NCBI GenBank assembly: GCA_963667605.2
Contig: CAXXUZ010000001.1
Location: 310,001-374,000 of the forward strand
Length of the DNA stretch: 64,000 nt
Reading direction: 5' to 3'
DNA from: JADLGL01 sp963667605
Lineage (GTDB): Bacteria > Pseudomonadota > Alphaproteobacteria > Rhizobiales > Kaistiaceae
Shown: one piece after another, positions 33,073 to 42,105 of the stretch
Layout of the letters: every line of letters begins with the position of its first letter
Position numbering within the stretch: the first letter of the stretch is position 1
Position numbers and translations under genes: made by a program
Notes under the pieces: generated by a model
The model's input: the letters and a program-made list of their open reading frames with translations, nothing else
Told to the model about the DNA's origin: nothing
Database searches by the model: none

Positions 33073-35025
33073 CTAGATTTCCTGAGCCTGACGGCCCGAC
33101 GCGCGGCCAAAGCCGTCGATCGATGCCTCGATGCCATCGGCATTGGACAATTGTCTTTGAATCTCAATCATTCTGGCGAAATTCGGCTCGCTCATGTCCC
33201 CAGCATAAGCCGCTTCCGCTTGCGCCAGTTCTTTATGTAACGTCCCGGCCCGGCGGTGCAAGGTCACTGCTTGCAGCCAGCCGCGTTCGGCATCGGAATC
33301 ATTAGCTTCGCTGAGCGCCTGCCAGGCACCGCTCTTGCGGACCATCTCTTCGAGGCGAGCCAGGAGGGCGCCGAAAAGACCCTCTGTCACGGTCGTTGCG
33401 GTCAAGCCCTGATCGTGATCTTCGCCGAACTGGTCGACGATCGCCCGGCGAAGCGCAACGAGCTCATGATTGGCGAGCTCAAGCTGAAGGAATTCTTCCA
33501 AATGCCGATCAAGCAGCAAAGGATGGTGGGTGATAGTCACAAGTAGCGTTGCCTCCGCCAAGGAAGGCTGCGCCGAGCTATTGTTGCGGATATTGCGCCG
33601 GAGCTGCGCCGAAATCGGTATCGGGTCGGTCGGCCGGTGGCGCGCGGCGGTCGGCCCCTGGTTTTGGGCGTGGCGCCAATTGTCAAAGCCGCCGCGGAGC
33701 TGGCGGCGGGCAGGCGCGGTCCGGCTCGGCAACGGCTCGCCATTGCCGAAGAAAGCACGTAGTCGTAAAGCGAAATCATCATGGTAGTGACGGCGCACGG
33801 ATGCATCGCCGATCAGCTGAGTCGCCGTTCGCAGGCGCTGCTCTAGGCCCGCCCGCCGCTCCGGCGTGTCGAAGTGGCCGCTCTCGGTTTCCCGGTCCCA
33901 CAACATTTCGACCAGAGGCACTGCGGCATCGAGCAATTGACGCATTGCCTCCGGTCCCGATGCGCGGATGAGATCGTCGGGATCGACGCCTTCAGGCAGG
34001 AGCGCAAATCGGAGCGTGCGCTCGGGCCGGAGCTGCGGCAAAGCCAGGTCAAGGGCTCGGTGGGCGGCGCGGAGGCCGGCGGTGTCGCCGTCGAAGCAGA
34101 GGATCGGCTCGGGCCCCATCCGCCACAAAAGCTGCAGCTGCCGCTCGGTGAGGGCAGTTCCTAGGGGGGCGACGGTGTGGGTGAAGCCGGCCATCGCCAT
34201 GGCGATGACGTCGACATAGCCCTCGACCGCTATCACGGTGCCGGCGCTGCGGGCGGCCTCGCGCGCCTCACGGCCGCGGTAAAGCAGCGAGCCCTTCTGG
34301 AAGAGCGGCGTTTCCGGCGAATTGAGATATTTCGCCTGGGCGTCGGATGACAAAGCGCGGCCGCCAAAGCCGACGATCCGACCGCGGAAATCGGCGATCG
34401 GGAAGATAACCCGGTCGCGGAAGCGGTCGAAGGACACCGGGATGTCGTCGCCGCTGATGAGGAGGCCGGCCTCGGCCATCATTTCCTGGCTGAAGCCTTT
34501 GCCGGCCAGATGCTCCTTGAGGGCATTCTTGCTTGGCCCGGCATAGCCGATGCGGAACGCATTCTGAGCTTCGCGGCCAATGTCACGGCCCTCGAGATAG
34601 GATCGAATGCTGGCACCGCGTGGCGAATTGAGCTCGGCCTCGAAGAAAAGGCTGGCCGCCTCCATCACATCGGCGAGGCTCGCCTGGCGCTTCTCTCGTG
34701 CTTCGGCTTGCGGATCGGGAGCGGGGAGGGGAACGCCGGCCTCGGATGCGAGCCGTTCCACCGCTTCGGGGAAGCTGACGCCCTCGGTCTCGGTCAGGAA
34801 GGTGAAGTGGTCGCCGTCGGCGCCGCAGCCGAAGCAATGGTAACGGCCGCGCCGGTCATCGGCATGGAAAGACGGCGATTTCTCGCTGTGGAACGGGCAG
34901 CAGGCCCAATAATCGCCCCTGGCGGCCTGGGTCTTGCGCCGGTCCCAAGACACACGCCGGCCGACAACTGCCGATAGGGGCAGGCGAGTGCGGACTTCTT
35001 CAAGCAGGGATGACGAGTATCGCAT
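33073..35025 (-). CDS. dnaG: DNA primase
   Basis: DnaG makes RNA primers at the replication fork. The CHC2 zinc finger (CCPFHSEKSPSFH and YHCFGCGADGDHF) is at residues 40-66, and the Toprim catalytic segments VIAVEGYVDVIA and LCFDGDTAGLRAA are near 265-320. The C-terminal helicase-binding domain is less conserved. It has 650 residues from ATG at 35025, a normal length. rpoD follows after 144 bases. The stop is TAG. The BrnTA pair lies head to head upstream. Confidence 0.96.
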   Translation of the reverse strand: MRYSSSLLEEVRTRLPLSAVVGRRVSWDRRKTQAARGDYWACCPFHSEKSPSFHADDRRGRYHCFGCGADGDHFTFLTETEGVSFPEAVERLASEAGVPLPAPDPQAEAREKRQASLADVMEAASLFFEAELNSPRGASIRSYLEGRDIGREAQNAFRIGYAGPSKNALKEHLAGKGFSQEMMAEAGLLISGDDIPVSFDRFRDRVIFPIADFRGRIVGFGGRALSSDAQAKYLNSPETPLFQKGSLLYRGREAREAARSAGTVIAVEGYVDVIAMAMAGFTHTVAPLGTALTERQLQLLWRMGPEPILCFDGDTAGLRAAHRALDLALPQLRPERTLRFALLPEGVDPDDLIRASGPEAMRQLLDAAVPLVEMLWDRETESGHFDTPERRAGLEQRLRTATQLIGDASVRRHYHDDFALRLRAFFGNGEPLPSRTAPARRQLRGGFDNWRHAQNQGPTAARHRPTDPIPISAQLRRNIRNNSSAQPSLAEATLLVTITHHPLLLDRHLEEFLQLELANHELVALRRAIVDQFGEDHDQGLTATTVTEGLFGALLARLEEMVRKSGAWQALSEANDSDAERGWLQAVTLHRRAGTLHKELAQAEAAYAGDMSEPNFARMIEIQRQLSNADGIEASIDGFGRASGRQAQEI

Positions 35026-35125
35026 TGGGTGATTCGCGGTGGCTCGGGTTCAGCGAATCAGTAGCGCATCAATGCGGCAGAAAGCGATTCGATGGGAGGT
35101 TGTGCCGGGGATTCACAGGGACGGC

Positions 35126-35154
35126 TTGACCGCCGCGTCATACGCTTGTATATA
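35126..35154 (+). promoter_or_regulatory. Strong sigma70-type promoter before brnT
   Basis: TTGACC at 35126-35131, a 17-base spacer and TATATA at 35149-35154 point towards brnT, which starts 110 bases downstream. The remaining 35026-35263 gap shows no other signal that I can support. BrnA-type antitoxins usually repress this promoter. Confidence 0.6.
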
Positions 35155-35263
35155 CGATATGCCGAGTACGGACGAAGTTCTGAGGTCTAGCGCTTCGAAT
35201 CCGTCATAGCGAATTTCAGCAGGTACGGAGACGTATCAGGACCCTTCGGCGGGGCGGTTCGCT

Positions 35264-35605
35264 ATGGCGGAAGACGGCAACATTGAAGGGCTGTTTGCGC
35301 GCATCAACGCGTTCAGCTTGGACGAGCGGAAACGAGAGACCAATCTCCGCGTCCATAAGATCGACTTCGTTGATGCGACAAGGGTTTTCGACGGCCCGGC
35401 CTTGATCCGTCGATCGGATCGTCATGGCGAAATCAGATATCAGATCCTCGGAATCGTCAAAGACCACGAGATCGCGCTCGTCTGCACGATCCGTGGCGAA
35501 AACTCCGAAGAGTGCCGGATCATCTCGGCGCGACGGGCGCGGCGCGAAGAGCGGCGAGCCTATTACGATCGTCTCGCAAGAAAATCGGCGGAAGGGCGAG
35601 ACTGA
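35264..35605 (+). CDS. brnT: BrnT-family toxin
   Basis: BrnT toxins are RelE-fold ribonucleases held inactive by BrnA. This 113-residue protein shows the pattern FSLDERKRETNLRVHKIDF, DATRVFDGP, and near the end ISARRARREERRAYYDRL, with conserved catalytic-type Arg and acidic residues. About 15 extra residues precede the usual start, so translation may begin later. It is the first gene of a two-gene unit, with a promoter at 35126, and is oriented against the dnaG/rpoD and yqeY genes on both sides. Confidence 0.8.
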   Translation: MAEDGNIEGLFARINAFSLDERKRETNLRVHKIDFVDATRVFDGPALIRRSDRHGEIRYQILGIVKDHEIALVCTIRGENSEECRIISARRARREERRAYYDRLARKSAEGRD

Positions 35606-35852
35606 TTGGGAAGCAGTAGACGCGCTGACCGACGAGGAGATCGAGGCGGCGGGTCGTTCCGATCCAGATGCCGCTCCTATCGACATCGACTGGTCTGACG
35701 CGATTCTGGTCATTCCGGCCAAGAAGGTGCCGATCTCGATCCGGGTCGATCCCGATGTGCTTGAGTTCTTTAGGGAGGAGGGGCCGGGCTATCAGCGGCG
35801 GATCAATAAGGTCCTAAGGACTTATGTCGAGCACCGTAAGAAGGCACGGTAG
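35562..35852 (+). CDS. brnA: BrnA-family antitoxin
   Basis: This is the partner of BrnT. The N-terminal region (NRRKGETDWEAVDALTDEEI) contacts the toxin, and the C-terminal ribbon-helix-helix (KVPISIRVDPDVLEFFREEG) binds DNA. The start is uncertain: the frame has no ATG or GTG close by, and ATT at 35562 fits the family length of about 96 residues but is a rare start; ATG 35424 would add 46 residues overlapping brnT. The overlap with the end of brnT indicates coupled translation. The stop is TAG. Confidence 0.75.
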   Translation: MTIVSQENRRKGETDWEAVDALTDEEIEAAGRSDPDAAPIDIDWSDAILVIPAKKVPISIRVDPDVLEFFREEGPGYQRRINKVLRTYVEHRKKAR

Positions 35853-35947
35853 GGCTCTTTTTCCCCACCAAATCTTGGTTTCGATGTGCCCGAAGATTCA
35901 GATTTTTCGCCGGAAGAATAAATTCATGCGGATCGGGGAGGGGCGGC

Positions 35948-36397
35948 CTATTGCAGTTGCCGCTTCACAGACTGGATGGCTTTGCCGAAGTCCATCTGGC
36001 CTGACATACGCTGCTTCAGCGCTTGCATACACTTGCCGAGGTCACGGAGGCTGTGGGAATCGGTCTGCTTGATCGCCTCGGCGCAGACATTGTTTATTTC
36101 GGTGTCGTTAAGCTGGTGCGGTAGGAGGGATTTTATGATCTCGATTTCTTCAATCTCCTCCAGCACCAATTCGGGACGGTCCTCGCTTTCATAATGCTTG
36201 GCCGACTCGAGCCGCTGCTTGATCATTGTCACCAGGATCGCCAACACCTTCTCATCACTGACGGCCTCGCCGCCGGCGGTTTTGGCGGCCGTATCTCGGT
36301 CCTTGATCGTGGCCTTGATCAGCCGAAGCGTATTCATCCGGCGGCGATCTTGGGCCTGGGTCGCTTGTTTCAGCGCGCCCTCGATGTGTTCACGCAT
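35948..36397 (-). CDS. yqeY: GatB/YqeY domain protein
   Basis: This 149-residue protein is all-helical and resembles the tail domain of GatB/GatE tRNA amidotransferases (LRLIKATIKDRDTAAK, KYxxED-type region HYESEDRPELVLEEIEEIEI, and LLPHQLNDTEI). Its exact role is unknown; binding of tRNA or help in amidation has been suggested for the family. In many alphaproteobacteria it lies beside dnaG-rpoD and carA, as here, except that BrnTA now separates it from dnaG. It is divergent from carA. Confidence 0.9.
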   Translation of the reverse strand: MREHIEGALKQATQAQDRRRMNTLRLIKATIKDRDTAAKTAGGEAVSDEKVLAILVTMIKQRLESAKHYESEDRPELVLEEIEEIEIIKSLLPHQLNDTEINNVCAEAIKQTDSHSLRDLGKCMQALKQRMSGQMDFGKAIQSVKRQLQ

Positions 36398-36625
36398 GCT
36401 CGCTCCATGAAAGCGGGTCTGCCTTCGCCGGGTGAACTTTCCGCCCCGGCGCTTCCAAAGCTCCGCTAAAGCACTGATTTTTCACGAATTTGGTGCTACG
36501 ACCGCGGTTGATGTTGCGGTTACGGCAACCTACCTGTAACAGCGTCATCATTCACTCATCGGGCATTTGGCGACGAGAGCCGAAAAGCGGCGGTCGGACG
36601 GCCAAACTGCGATCAGGTGGACCAT

Positions 36626-37843
36626 ATGGTACAGGACGCGCCAGGAATCAAGACCGTTGCAGAAACATGGCCAGAAGCCAGGCCGAGCGCGGTTTTGGTG
36701 CTGGCCGACGGCACAGTGATTACCGGCCATGGCGTCGGCGCGGAGGGTACTGCCGTTGGCGAGGTGTGTTTCAACACGGCGATGACGGGATACCAGGAAA
36801 TCCTGACCGATCCTTCCTATGCCGGCCAGATCATCACTTTCACCTTTCCCCATATAGGAAATGTCGGCGCCAATGATGAGGACATCGAGACTGTCAACAT
36901 GGCCGGCGCCTCCGGTGTCAGAGGCTGTATCCTTAAGGCCGACATCACCGACCCTTCAAATTATCGCGCCAGCGGAGATCTTGATGGCTGGCTGAAGTCG
37001 CGCGGCATCATTGGCCTTGCAGGCGTCGACACCAGAGCGCTCACCGGTCTTATCCGGACCAACGGCATGCCCAATGCGGTGATCGCCCATAACCCCTCAG
37101 GTGCGTTCGATTTCGATGCGCTCGCGGCTGAGGCGGCGGCGTGGCCGGGACTTGTCGGGATGGACCTCGCCAAGGAGGTGTCCACCACCCAGAGCTATGG
37201 CTGGGACGAGACCTCATGGCATTGGGGCGAGGGGTTCGGCCGCCAAGAGACTCCGACTTTCCATGTCGTTGCCATCGACTATGGTGCCAAGCGCAACATC
37301 CTCAGGCGTCTCGCGGAGGTCGGTTGCAAAGTTACCGTTCTGCCGGCCACCGCTTCCGCCGAGGATGTACTGGGACGGCGTCCGGACGGCGTCTTCCTCA
37401 CCAACGGTCCGGGCGATCCGGCGGCGACCGCGGACTTCGCCGCGCCGATGATCCGAGCCGTGATCGAGCGCGGCATTCCGGTGTTCGGGGTCTGCCTCGG
37501 GCATCAACTGCTGGCGCTGGCGCTCGGGGCCAAGACGGTGAAGATGAGCCAAGGCCATCACGGCGCCAATCATCCGGTCAAGGATTTGGCTACCGGGAAA
37601 GTCGAGATCACCTCCATGAATCACGGCTTCGCGGTCGATGGCGACAGCCTGCCCGACAACGTCGAGCCGACGCATGTGTCGCTGTTCGACGGCTCGAATT
37701 GCGGGCTGCGGCTAAAGGACGGCGCGGCGTTTTCGCTGCAATATCACCCGGAAGCCTCGCCCGGCCCGCGCGACAGCCATTATTTGTTCGGGCGGTTCGT
37801 CGAGATGATGGAAGCTAATAAGGCGGCCAAGGCGCCGGCTTGA
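36626..37843 (+). CDS. carA: Carbamoyl-phosphate synthase small subunit
   Basis: CarA hydrolyses glutamine and passes ammonia to CarB, for arginine and pyrimidine synthesis. The N-terminal CPSase domain (GEVCFNTAMTGYQEILTDPS) is followed by a class I glutamine amidotransferase with nucleophile Cys in FGVCLGHQLLALALG and His-x-Glu in QYHPEASPGPRDS. It has 405 residues from the ATG at 36626, which has AGGTGG in front; a GTG nine bases earlier is possible. carB does not follow; the next gene is ettA. Confidence 0.95.
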   Translation: MVQDAPGIKTVAETWPEARPSAVLVLADGTVITGHGVGAEGTAVGEVCFNTAMTGYQEILTDPSYAGQIITFTFPHIGNVGANDEDIETVNMAGASGVRGCILKADITDPSNYRASGDLDGWLKSRGIIGLAGVDTRALTGLIRTNGMPNAVIAHNPSGAFDFDALAAEAAAWPGLVGMDLAKEVSTTQSYGWDETSWHWGEGFGRQETPTFHVVAIDYGAKRNILRRLAEVGCKVTVLPATASAEDVLGRRPDGVFLTNGPGDPAATADFAAPMIRAVIERGIPVFGVCLGHQLLALALGAKTVKMSQGHHGANHPVKDLATGKVEITSMNHGFAVDGDSLPDNVEPTHVSLFDGSNCGLRLKDGAAFSLQYHPEASPGPRDSHYLFGRFVEMMEANKAAKAPA

Positions 37844-38035
37844 AGGCCTGACGCTGACTTTCTCCATGCATTGGCGGCGAGCGTTGTCGGGTCGATGCTG
37901 AAGAGCCGCAGCTTCAAGCAAGCCACCACATTGCCAGCGGCGGCGCGGTTCGACTAGAAGACGCCCTCGCTTCTTCCCATCTCACTGCAACATGCAAATG
38001 CATCTGCCCCGAAAAGGGCGATCGCGGAGTCACTT

Positions 38036-39688
38036 ATGGCGCGTCAGTTCATCTATCACATGCAGGACCTGTCAAAGGCCTATTCCGGCGGCAAGAAGGT
38101 GCTGGACGGCATCCATCTGTCGTTCTATCCGGACGCCAAGATCGGCGTGCTCGGGCCCAATGGTTCGGGTAAATCGTCGCTGTTGCGGATCATGGCCGGG
38201 ATCGACACCGAGTTCACCGGTGAGGCTTGGCTCGCTAACAAAGCGACCGTCGGCTACCTGCCACAGGAGCCGGAGCTCGACGCGGCCAAGGACGTTTCCG
38301 GCAATGTGATGCTGGGCGTTGCCGGAAAGCAGGCGATCCTCGACCGCTACAACGAACTGATGATGAATTATTCCGAGGAGACCGCAGACGAAGGCGCCAA
38401 ACTGCAGGATGAGATCGACCGTCAGAATCTCTGGGACCTCGACACCCGGGTCGAGCAGGCGATGGATGCGCTACGCTGCCCGCCCGGTGACGCCGATGTC
38501 ACGCGCCTCTCTGGCGGCGAGAAGAGGCGGGTGGCGCTCTGCCGGTTGCTATTGGAAGAGCCCGATCTTCTCCTACTCGACGAGCCGACCAATCATCTCG
38601 ATGCCGAGACCGTGCATTGGTTGGAAGCGCATTTGCGTGCCTATCCGGGCGCGATCCTGATCGTCACCCATGACCGCTATTTTCTCGACAACGTCACCGG
38701 GTGGATCCTAGAGCTCGATCGTGGTCGGGGCATTCCCTATGAGGGCAACTACTCCGCCTATCTGGAGAAGAAGGCCAAGCGCCTTGCTCAAGAAGGACGC
38801 GAAGATGCCGCGCGCCAGCGTGCCTTGTCCGCGGAGCGGGAGTGGATTGCGGCCTCGCCACGGGCGCGGCAGACCAAATCCAAAGCCCGGATCAAGGCCT
38901 ATGACGAATTGGTCAAGCGCAGCGGGGACCGTCGGCTCGGCGATGTGCAAATTGTCATTCCCGCGGGCGAGCGGCTGGGACAGACGGTTATCGAGGTCGA
39001 CGGCATCAGCAAGGGCTATGGCGACCGGCTGCTGATCGATGACCTGTCGCTCAGCCTCCCGCCCGGCGGGATCGTCGGTGTGATCGGCCCCAACGGCGCT
39101 GGCAAGACCACACTGTTTCGGATGATCCTCGACGAGGAGAAGCCTGATTCCGGTTCCATTCGCATCGGCGACACTGTGCATCTGGGCTATGTCGACCAGA
39201 ACCGCACCCTCGACCCGAATAGGACAGTGTGGGAAGAGATCTCCGATGGCCTGGATGTGATCAAGCTCGGCAAGCGTGAAGTGAATTCAAGGGCCTATGT
39301 CGGCGCGTTCAACTTCAAGGGCGGCGATCAGCAGCAGCCGGTTGGGACGCTCTCCGGCGGCCAGCGCAATCGCGTCCATCTCGCCAAATTGCTCCGGGCT
39401 GGCTCCAATGTGCTCCTGCTCGACGAGCCAACCAATGATCTCGACACCGAAACGTTGTCGGCATTGGAGGAAGCGCTGGAGGACTACGCCGGCTGTGCGG
39501 TCGTCATCAGCCATGACCGGATGTTCCTCGACCGGTTGGCGACGCATATGCTGGCCTTCGAAGGCGACAGCCATGTCGAATGGTTCGAAGGCAATTTCGC
39601 CGACTATGAGGAGGACAAGAAACGCCGGCTCGGCGAGGCTGCGGCGACGCCCCGGCGGATCAAATATAAGCGGTTTACCAGGGGCTAG
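38036..39688 (+). CDS. ettA: Energy-dependent translational throttle protein EttA (ABC-F)
   Basis: EttA is a ribosome-bound ATPase of 550 residues with two ABC domains. The first has Walker A GPNGSGKSS (near residue 40), signature LSGGEKRRVAL and Walker B LLLLDEPTNHLD; the second has GPNGAGKTT, LSGGQRNRVHL and LLLDEPTNDLD. A linker rich in charged residues (near 245-300) contacts the ribosome. ABC-F proteins gate the first peptide-bond step according to ATP level. The length is normal, the stop is TAG, and it appears monocistronic. Confidence 0.95.
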   Translation: MARQFIYHMQDLSKAYSGGKKVLDGIHLSFYPDAKIGVLGPNGSGKSSLLRIMAGIDTEFTGEAWLANKATVGYLPQEPELDAAKDVSGNVMLGVAGKQAILDRYNELMMNYSEETADEGAKLQDEIDRQNLWDLDTRVEQAMDALRCPPGDADVTRLSGGEKRRVALCRLLLEEPDLLLLDEPTNHLDAETVHWLEAHLRAYPGAILIVTHDRYFLDNVTGWILELDRGRGIPYEGNYSAYLEKKAKRLAQEGREDAARQRALSAEREWIAASPRARQTKSKARIKAYDELVKRSGDRRLGDVQIVIPAGERLGQTVIEVDGISKGYGDRLLIDDLSLSLPPGGIVGVIGPNGAGKTTLFRMILDEEKPDSGSIRIGDTVHLGYVDQNRTLDPNRTVWEEISDGLDVIKLGKREVNSRAYVGAFNFKGGDQQQPVGTLSGGQRNRVHLAKLLRAGSNVLLLDEPTNDLDTETLSALEEALEDYAGCAVVISHDRMFLDRLATHMLAFEGDSHVEWFEGNFADYEEDKKRRLGEAAATPRRIKYKRFTRG

Positions 39689-39900
39689 AGTTACAGATCT
39701 CTGTCTGCTTGATCGTTACTTACTCCGCCGTCTGAGATCCAGACATGGGCCGAGCAAATGGCCCGTCAGTGCCGAAAATGGCGGCCGATTCCATCCCCCA
39801 CGACAATGCTGCTACAAAGCCGCTCCGATATGGTGCACAGTGCCGTTAGCGACCCAGTGGGGCACCGCAGCCCGTTAGGTACGCCGGATCGGGGCACGGG

Positions 39901-40650
39901 ATGGCCGGCAATGAACAGAGCGGCGACGAGCTGTTCGAACTGATCGACAAGATCAGCCAGTCGGACAAGCTGATGGAAGGCCATGAGATACTGAAATCGG
40001 CCCTCAATTCCTTTGGCCTGGAGCATGTCGCCTATATCGCGGTGAACCTGCCGACCGAGAGGCGCTCGGCGCCGCTAGTCGCGATGACTTATTCTGCCGG
40101 CTGGCAAAAACACTACGCGCAGAACGACTATGTCGACATCGATCCGGTCGTGCGGGCTAGCATCGGTGGCATCCTGCCGATCGACTGGGCCTCGCTTGAT
40201 CGCGGTCATCCGACGGCGAAGAAATTCTTTGGCGAGGCCCAGGAATTCAAGATCGGCGGGCAGGGGCTGTCGATCCCGGTGCGCGGCCGCCATGGCGAAT
40301 TCGCGCTGTTCTCGGTCACTTCGCAGATGTCGGCACCGGAATGGGAGCGGCTGAAGCATCGCTACATGCGCGATTTCATGCTGCTCGCTTACAACTTCCA
40401 TTTCTTCGCGCTCAATGCCGAGCAAATCGAGCAAAGCGAGGAATACCGCGACAAATTGTCCTTCCGAGAAGTCGAGTGCCTGCGCTGGGCGGCGATGGGA
40501 AAATCAGCTTGGGACACCGGCCAGATCATCGCCGTTATCGAGCGCACCGTGAAGTTCCATTTGGAGAATGCTCGGGCCAAATTGAGGGCGATGAACACAA
40601 CACACGCGGTGTCAAAAGCCGTCAGCCTCAATCTGATCACGCTGTTCTAG
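39901..40650 (+). CDS. LuxR-family quorum-sensing regulator
   Basis: This 249-residue protein has an N-terminal acyl-homoserine-lactone binding domain that keeps the key residues: Trp and Tyr of GWQKHYAQNDYVDIDP, the Asp-Pro pair, and Trp of PIDWASLD. The C-terminal LuxR helix-turn-helix reads LSFREVECLRWAAMGKSAWD followed by RTVKFHLENARAKL. It sits just upstream of a luxI-type gene with a lux box between, so it most likely responds to that signal. The stop is TAG. Confidence 0.92.
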   Translation: MAGNEQSGDELFELIDKISQSDKLMEGHEILKSALNSFGLEHVAYIAVNLPTERRSAPLVAMTYSAGWQKHYAQNDYVDIDPVVRASIGGILPIDWASLDRGHPTAKKFFGEAQEFKIGGQGLSIPVRGRHGEFALFSVTSQMSAPEWERLKHRYMRDFMLLAYNFHFFALNAEQIEQSEEYRDKLSFREVECLRWAAMGKSAWDTGQIIAVIERTVKFHLENARAKLRAMNTTHAVSKAVSLNLITLF

Positions 40651-40736
40651 TCGCCAACGGCGATAGAATTTAGGGCTCGCCGCTAATCTTTTCCTCGTAG
40701 CAATGCGGTTCCATGCCTCGCCAATGACCGGGGTCC

Positions 40737-40756
40737 ACCTGCTCTTTCGGACAGGT
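40737..40756 (+). promoter_or_regulatory. lux box before the luxI-type gene
   Basis: ACCTGCTCTTTCGGACAGGT is a 20-base inverted repeat with the ACCTG-N10-CAGGT layout of the classical Vibrio fischeri lux box. It ends 67 bases before the luxI start and is the expected binding site of the neighbouring LuxR. Confidence 0.75.
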
Positions 40757-40823
40757 GGCCTGTGCCAACGTATCCAATAGTCTCGGTGTTGGCGCCCTTG
40801 GATGCGGCAGAAAGAGGTTGAGT

Positions 40824-41468
40824 ATGATCAGGCTTGTCGAAGGCCATGAGCGATCAGCGTTCCCGCGGGAGATCGACGGGATGCACAAACTTCGCCGGAA
40901 GGTTTTCCATGAGCGAAGGGGCTGGGACGTTGCGGTGATCCGCGATTGGGAGATCGATGGTTTTGACGCTTTCGATCCCCTCTATTTGTTGTCGATCGAC
41001 GAACAGGGCCGCGTAGCGGGCGCGCTCAGGCTGCTGCCGACGACTGGTTTCACGATGATCAACGACGTGTTTTCCGAATTGCTGCCGGATGGAGAGCCTA
41101 TCGTCAGTCCGTTGATCTGGGAATCCAGCCGGTTCGCAGTTGATCGCGATGCCGACGTTCCGATCGGCCCCAACGGGATCAGCCGTGCCACCGCCGAACT
41201 TGGGATCGGGATGAATGCGGTGGCGATGCGTTTGGGGCTCACTCACGTGGTCACGGTCTATGACGCTCTGGTGCACCGCACCTTGAAGCGGGCCCATTGC
41301 GCGGGCGAACCAATTGCGCCGCCGCGGCGGATAGGCGGCACGCTGTCTTACGCAGTGCTTTACGAGGTTGGGCGCGAGACTGATGAATCGGCGCGGGCGG
41401 CCAGTGGAATTACGGGCGACGTGTTCGAGCAGGCTAGCCACGACGGGCTGCCGCTCAAGGTCGCCTGA
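40824..41468 (+). CDS. Acyl-homoserine-lactone synthase (LuxI family)
   Basis: The enzyme joins an acyl chain to S-adenosylmethionine to make the quorum signal. It has 214 residues from the ATG at 40824, which follows AAAGAGG; the earlier in-frame start overlaps the lux box. Conserved features are the N-terminal MHKLRRKVFHERRGWDV (catalytic Arg, Phe, Trp), FDPLYLLSID, GALRLLPTTGFTMIND and WESSRFAVD (Glu, Ser, Arg). It is controlled by the upstream LuxR through the lux box, probably as positive feedback. The signal's chain length cannot be read from sequence. Confidence 0.93.
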   Translation: MIRLVEGHERSAFPREIDGMHKLRRKVFHERRGWDVAVIRDWEIDGFDAFDPLYLLSIDEQGRVAGALRLLPTTGFTMINDVFSELLPDGEPIVSPLIWESSRFAVDRDADVPIGPNGISRATAELGIGMNAVAMRLGLTHVVTVYDALVHRTLKRAHCAGEPIAPPRRIGGTLSYAVLYEVGRETDESARAASGITGDVFEQASHDGLPLKVA

Positions 41469-41548
41469 GGACTGGCGAGTGTAGCGGAAGCAACGCTCGC
41501 TCTTTGACCCTGGTGGGACGGTGCGGTGGACAGAGGCCACGGCGGCTA

Positions 41549-41570
41549 ACTCCGAGTCCCCTCTCGGAGT
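41549..41570. terminator. Hairpin between convergent genes
   Basis: ACTCCGAG-TCCCCT-CTCGGAGT is a perfect eight-pair stem between luxI (plus) and the SRPBCC gene (minus). No T-run is directly attached; CCTTTTTCC lies 30 bases further on. Confidence 0.35.
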
Positions 41571-41628
41571 AGTGCCGGCTGCCGCACTGCCCTGCCAGGA
41601 CCTTTTTCCGGAATAGCGACGCCAGCCT

Positions 41629-42105
41629 TCAGGCGAATACCCGCTCGAGATCGTTGAGGCTCGAATCCCAGCCCAAACGATGATTGTCGCGGGATTCAGT
41701 GTGCTCCAGCCGGCGGTGGATCAGCTTCAGATGCGTACCACTCCCGGCGGCACGGAGAGTCAATTCGACTTCGCTTTCATGGCCGGCGCTGCCGTCCTCG
41801 TTCTCCCAGCCCCAGGAGAATACAAGTCGGGCGGGCCGATCGATCGCAAGGTAGACGCCGGAGACGATGTGGCGTTCACCGTCTGGTGACCGCATCACCG
41901 TTCGCCATTTCCCGTGCGTGCTGACATCCAACGAAAGTTCCGGGGTGGAGAAGCCTTCGGGTCCCCACCATTTGACTAGAGTCTCCGGATTGACCCAGGC
42001 ATCGAAAACTCGATCGGGCGGGGCCGGCAGCAGCCGTTCCAGCACGAGATCGTGTTCGTCTCCGGTGTTCCGGGCGGTCGCGGTGGCGGTCGCCGATTCA
42101 GGCAT
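41629..42105 (-). CDS. SRPBCC/AHSA1-type domain protein
   Basis: This 158-residue protein of the START-like fold starts MPESATATATARN, with the family motifs RLLPAPPDRVFDAWVNPETL, KWWGPEGF and GWENEDGSAGHESEVELTL. Proteins of this type paired with an ArsR regulator are common; ligand and function are unknown. The start overlaps the ArsR stop by eight bases (ATGCCTGA), so they are co-translated. The frame continues upstream but only as overlap with the ArsR gene. Confidence 0.88.
   Translation of the reverse strand: MPESATATATARNTGDEHDLVLERLLPAPPDRVFDAWVNPETLVKWWGPEGFSTPELSLDVSTHGKWRTVMRSPDGERHIVSGVYLAIDRPARLVFSWGWENEDGSAGHESEVELTLRAAGSGTHLKLIHRRLEHTESRDNHRLGWDSSLNDLERVFA

Noticed and set aside
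30740..39688. Whole-genome reassignment of TAG
   Set aside because: TAG ends rpoD, dnaG, yqeY, ettA and several other intact genes (11 of about 31 checked), and read-through would extend them. Only the phage module remains a possible case.
39691..39706. ACAGA-TC-TCTGT palindrome before luxR
   Set aside because: Too short and unlike the lux box seen before luxI.
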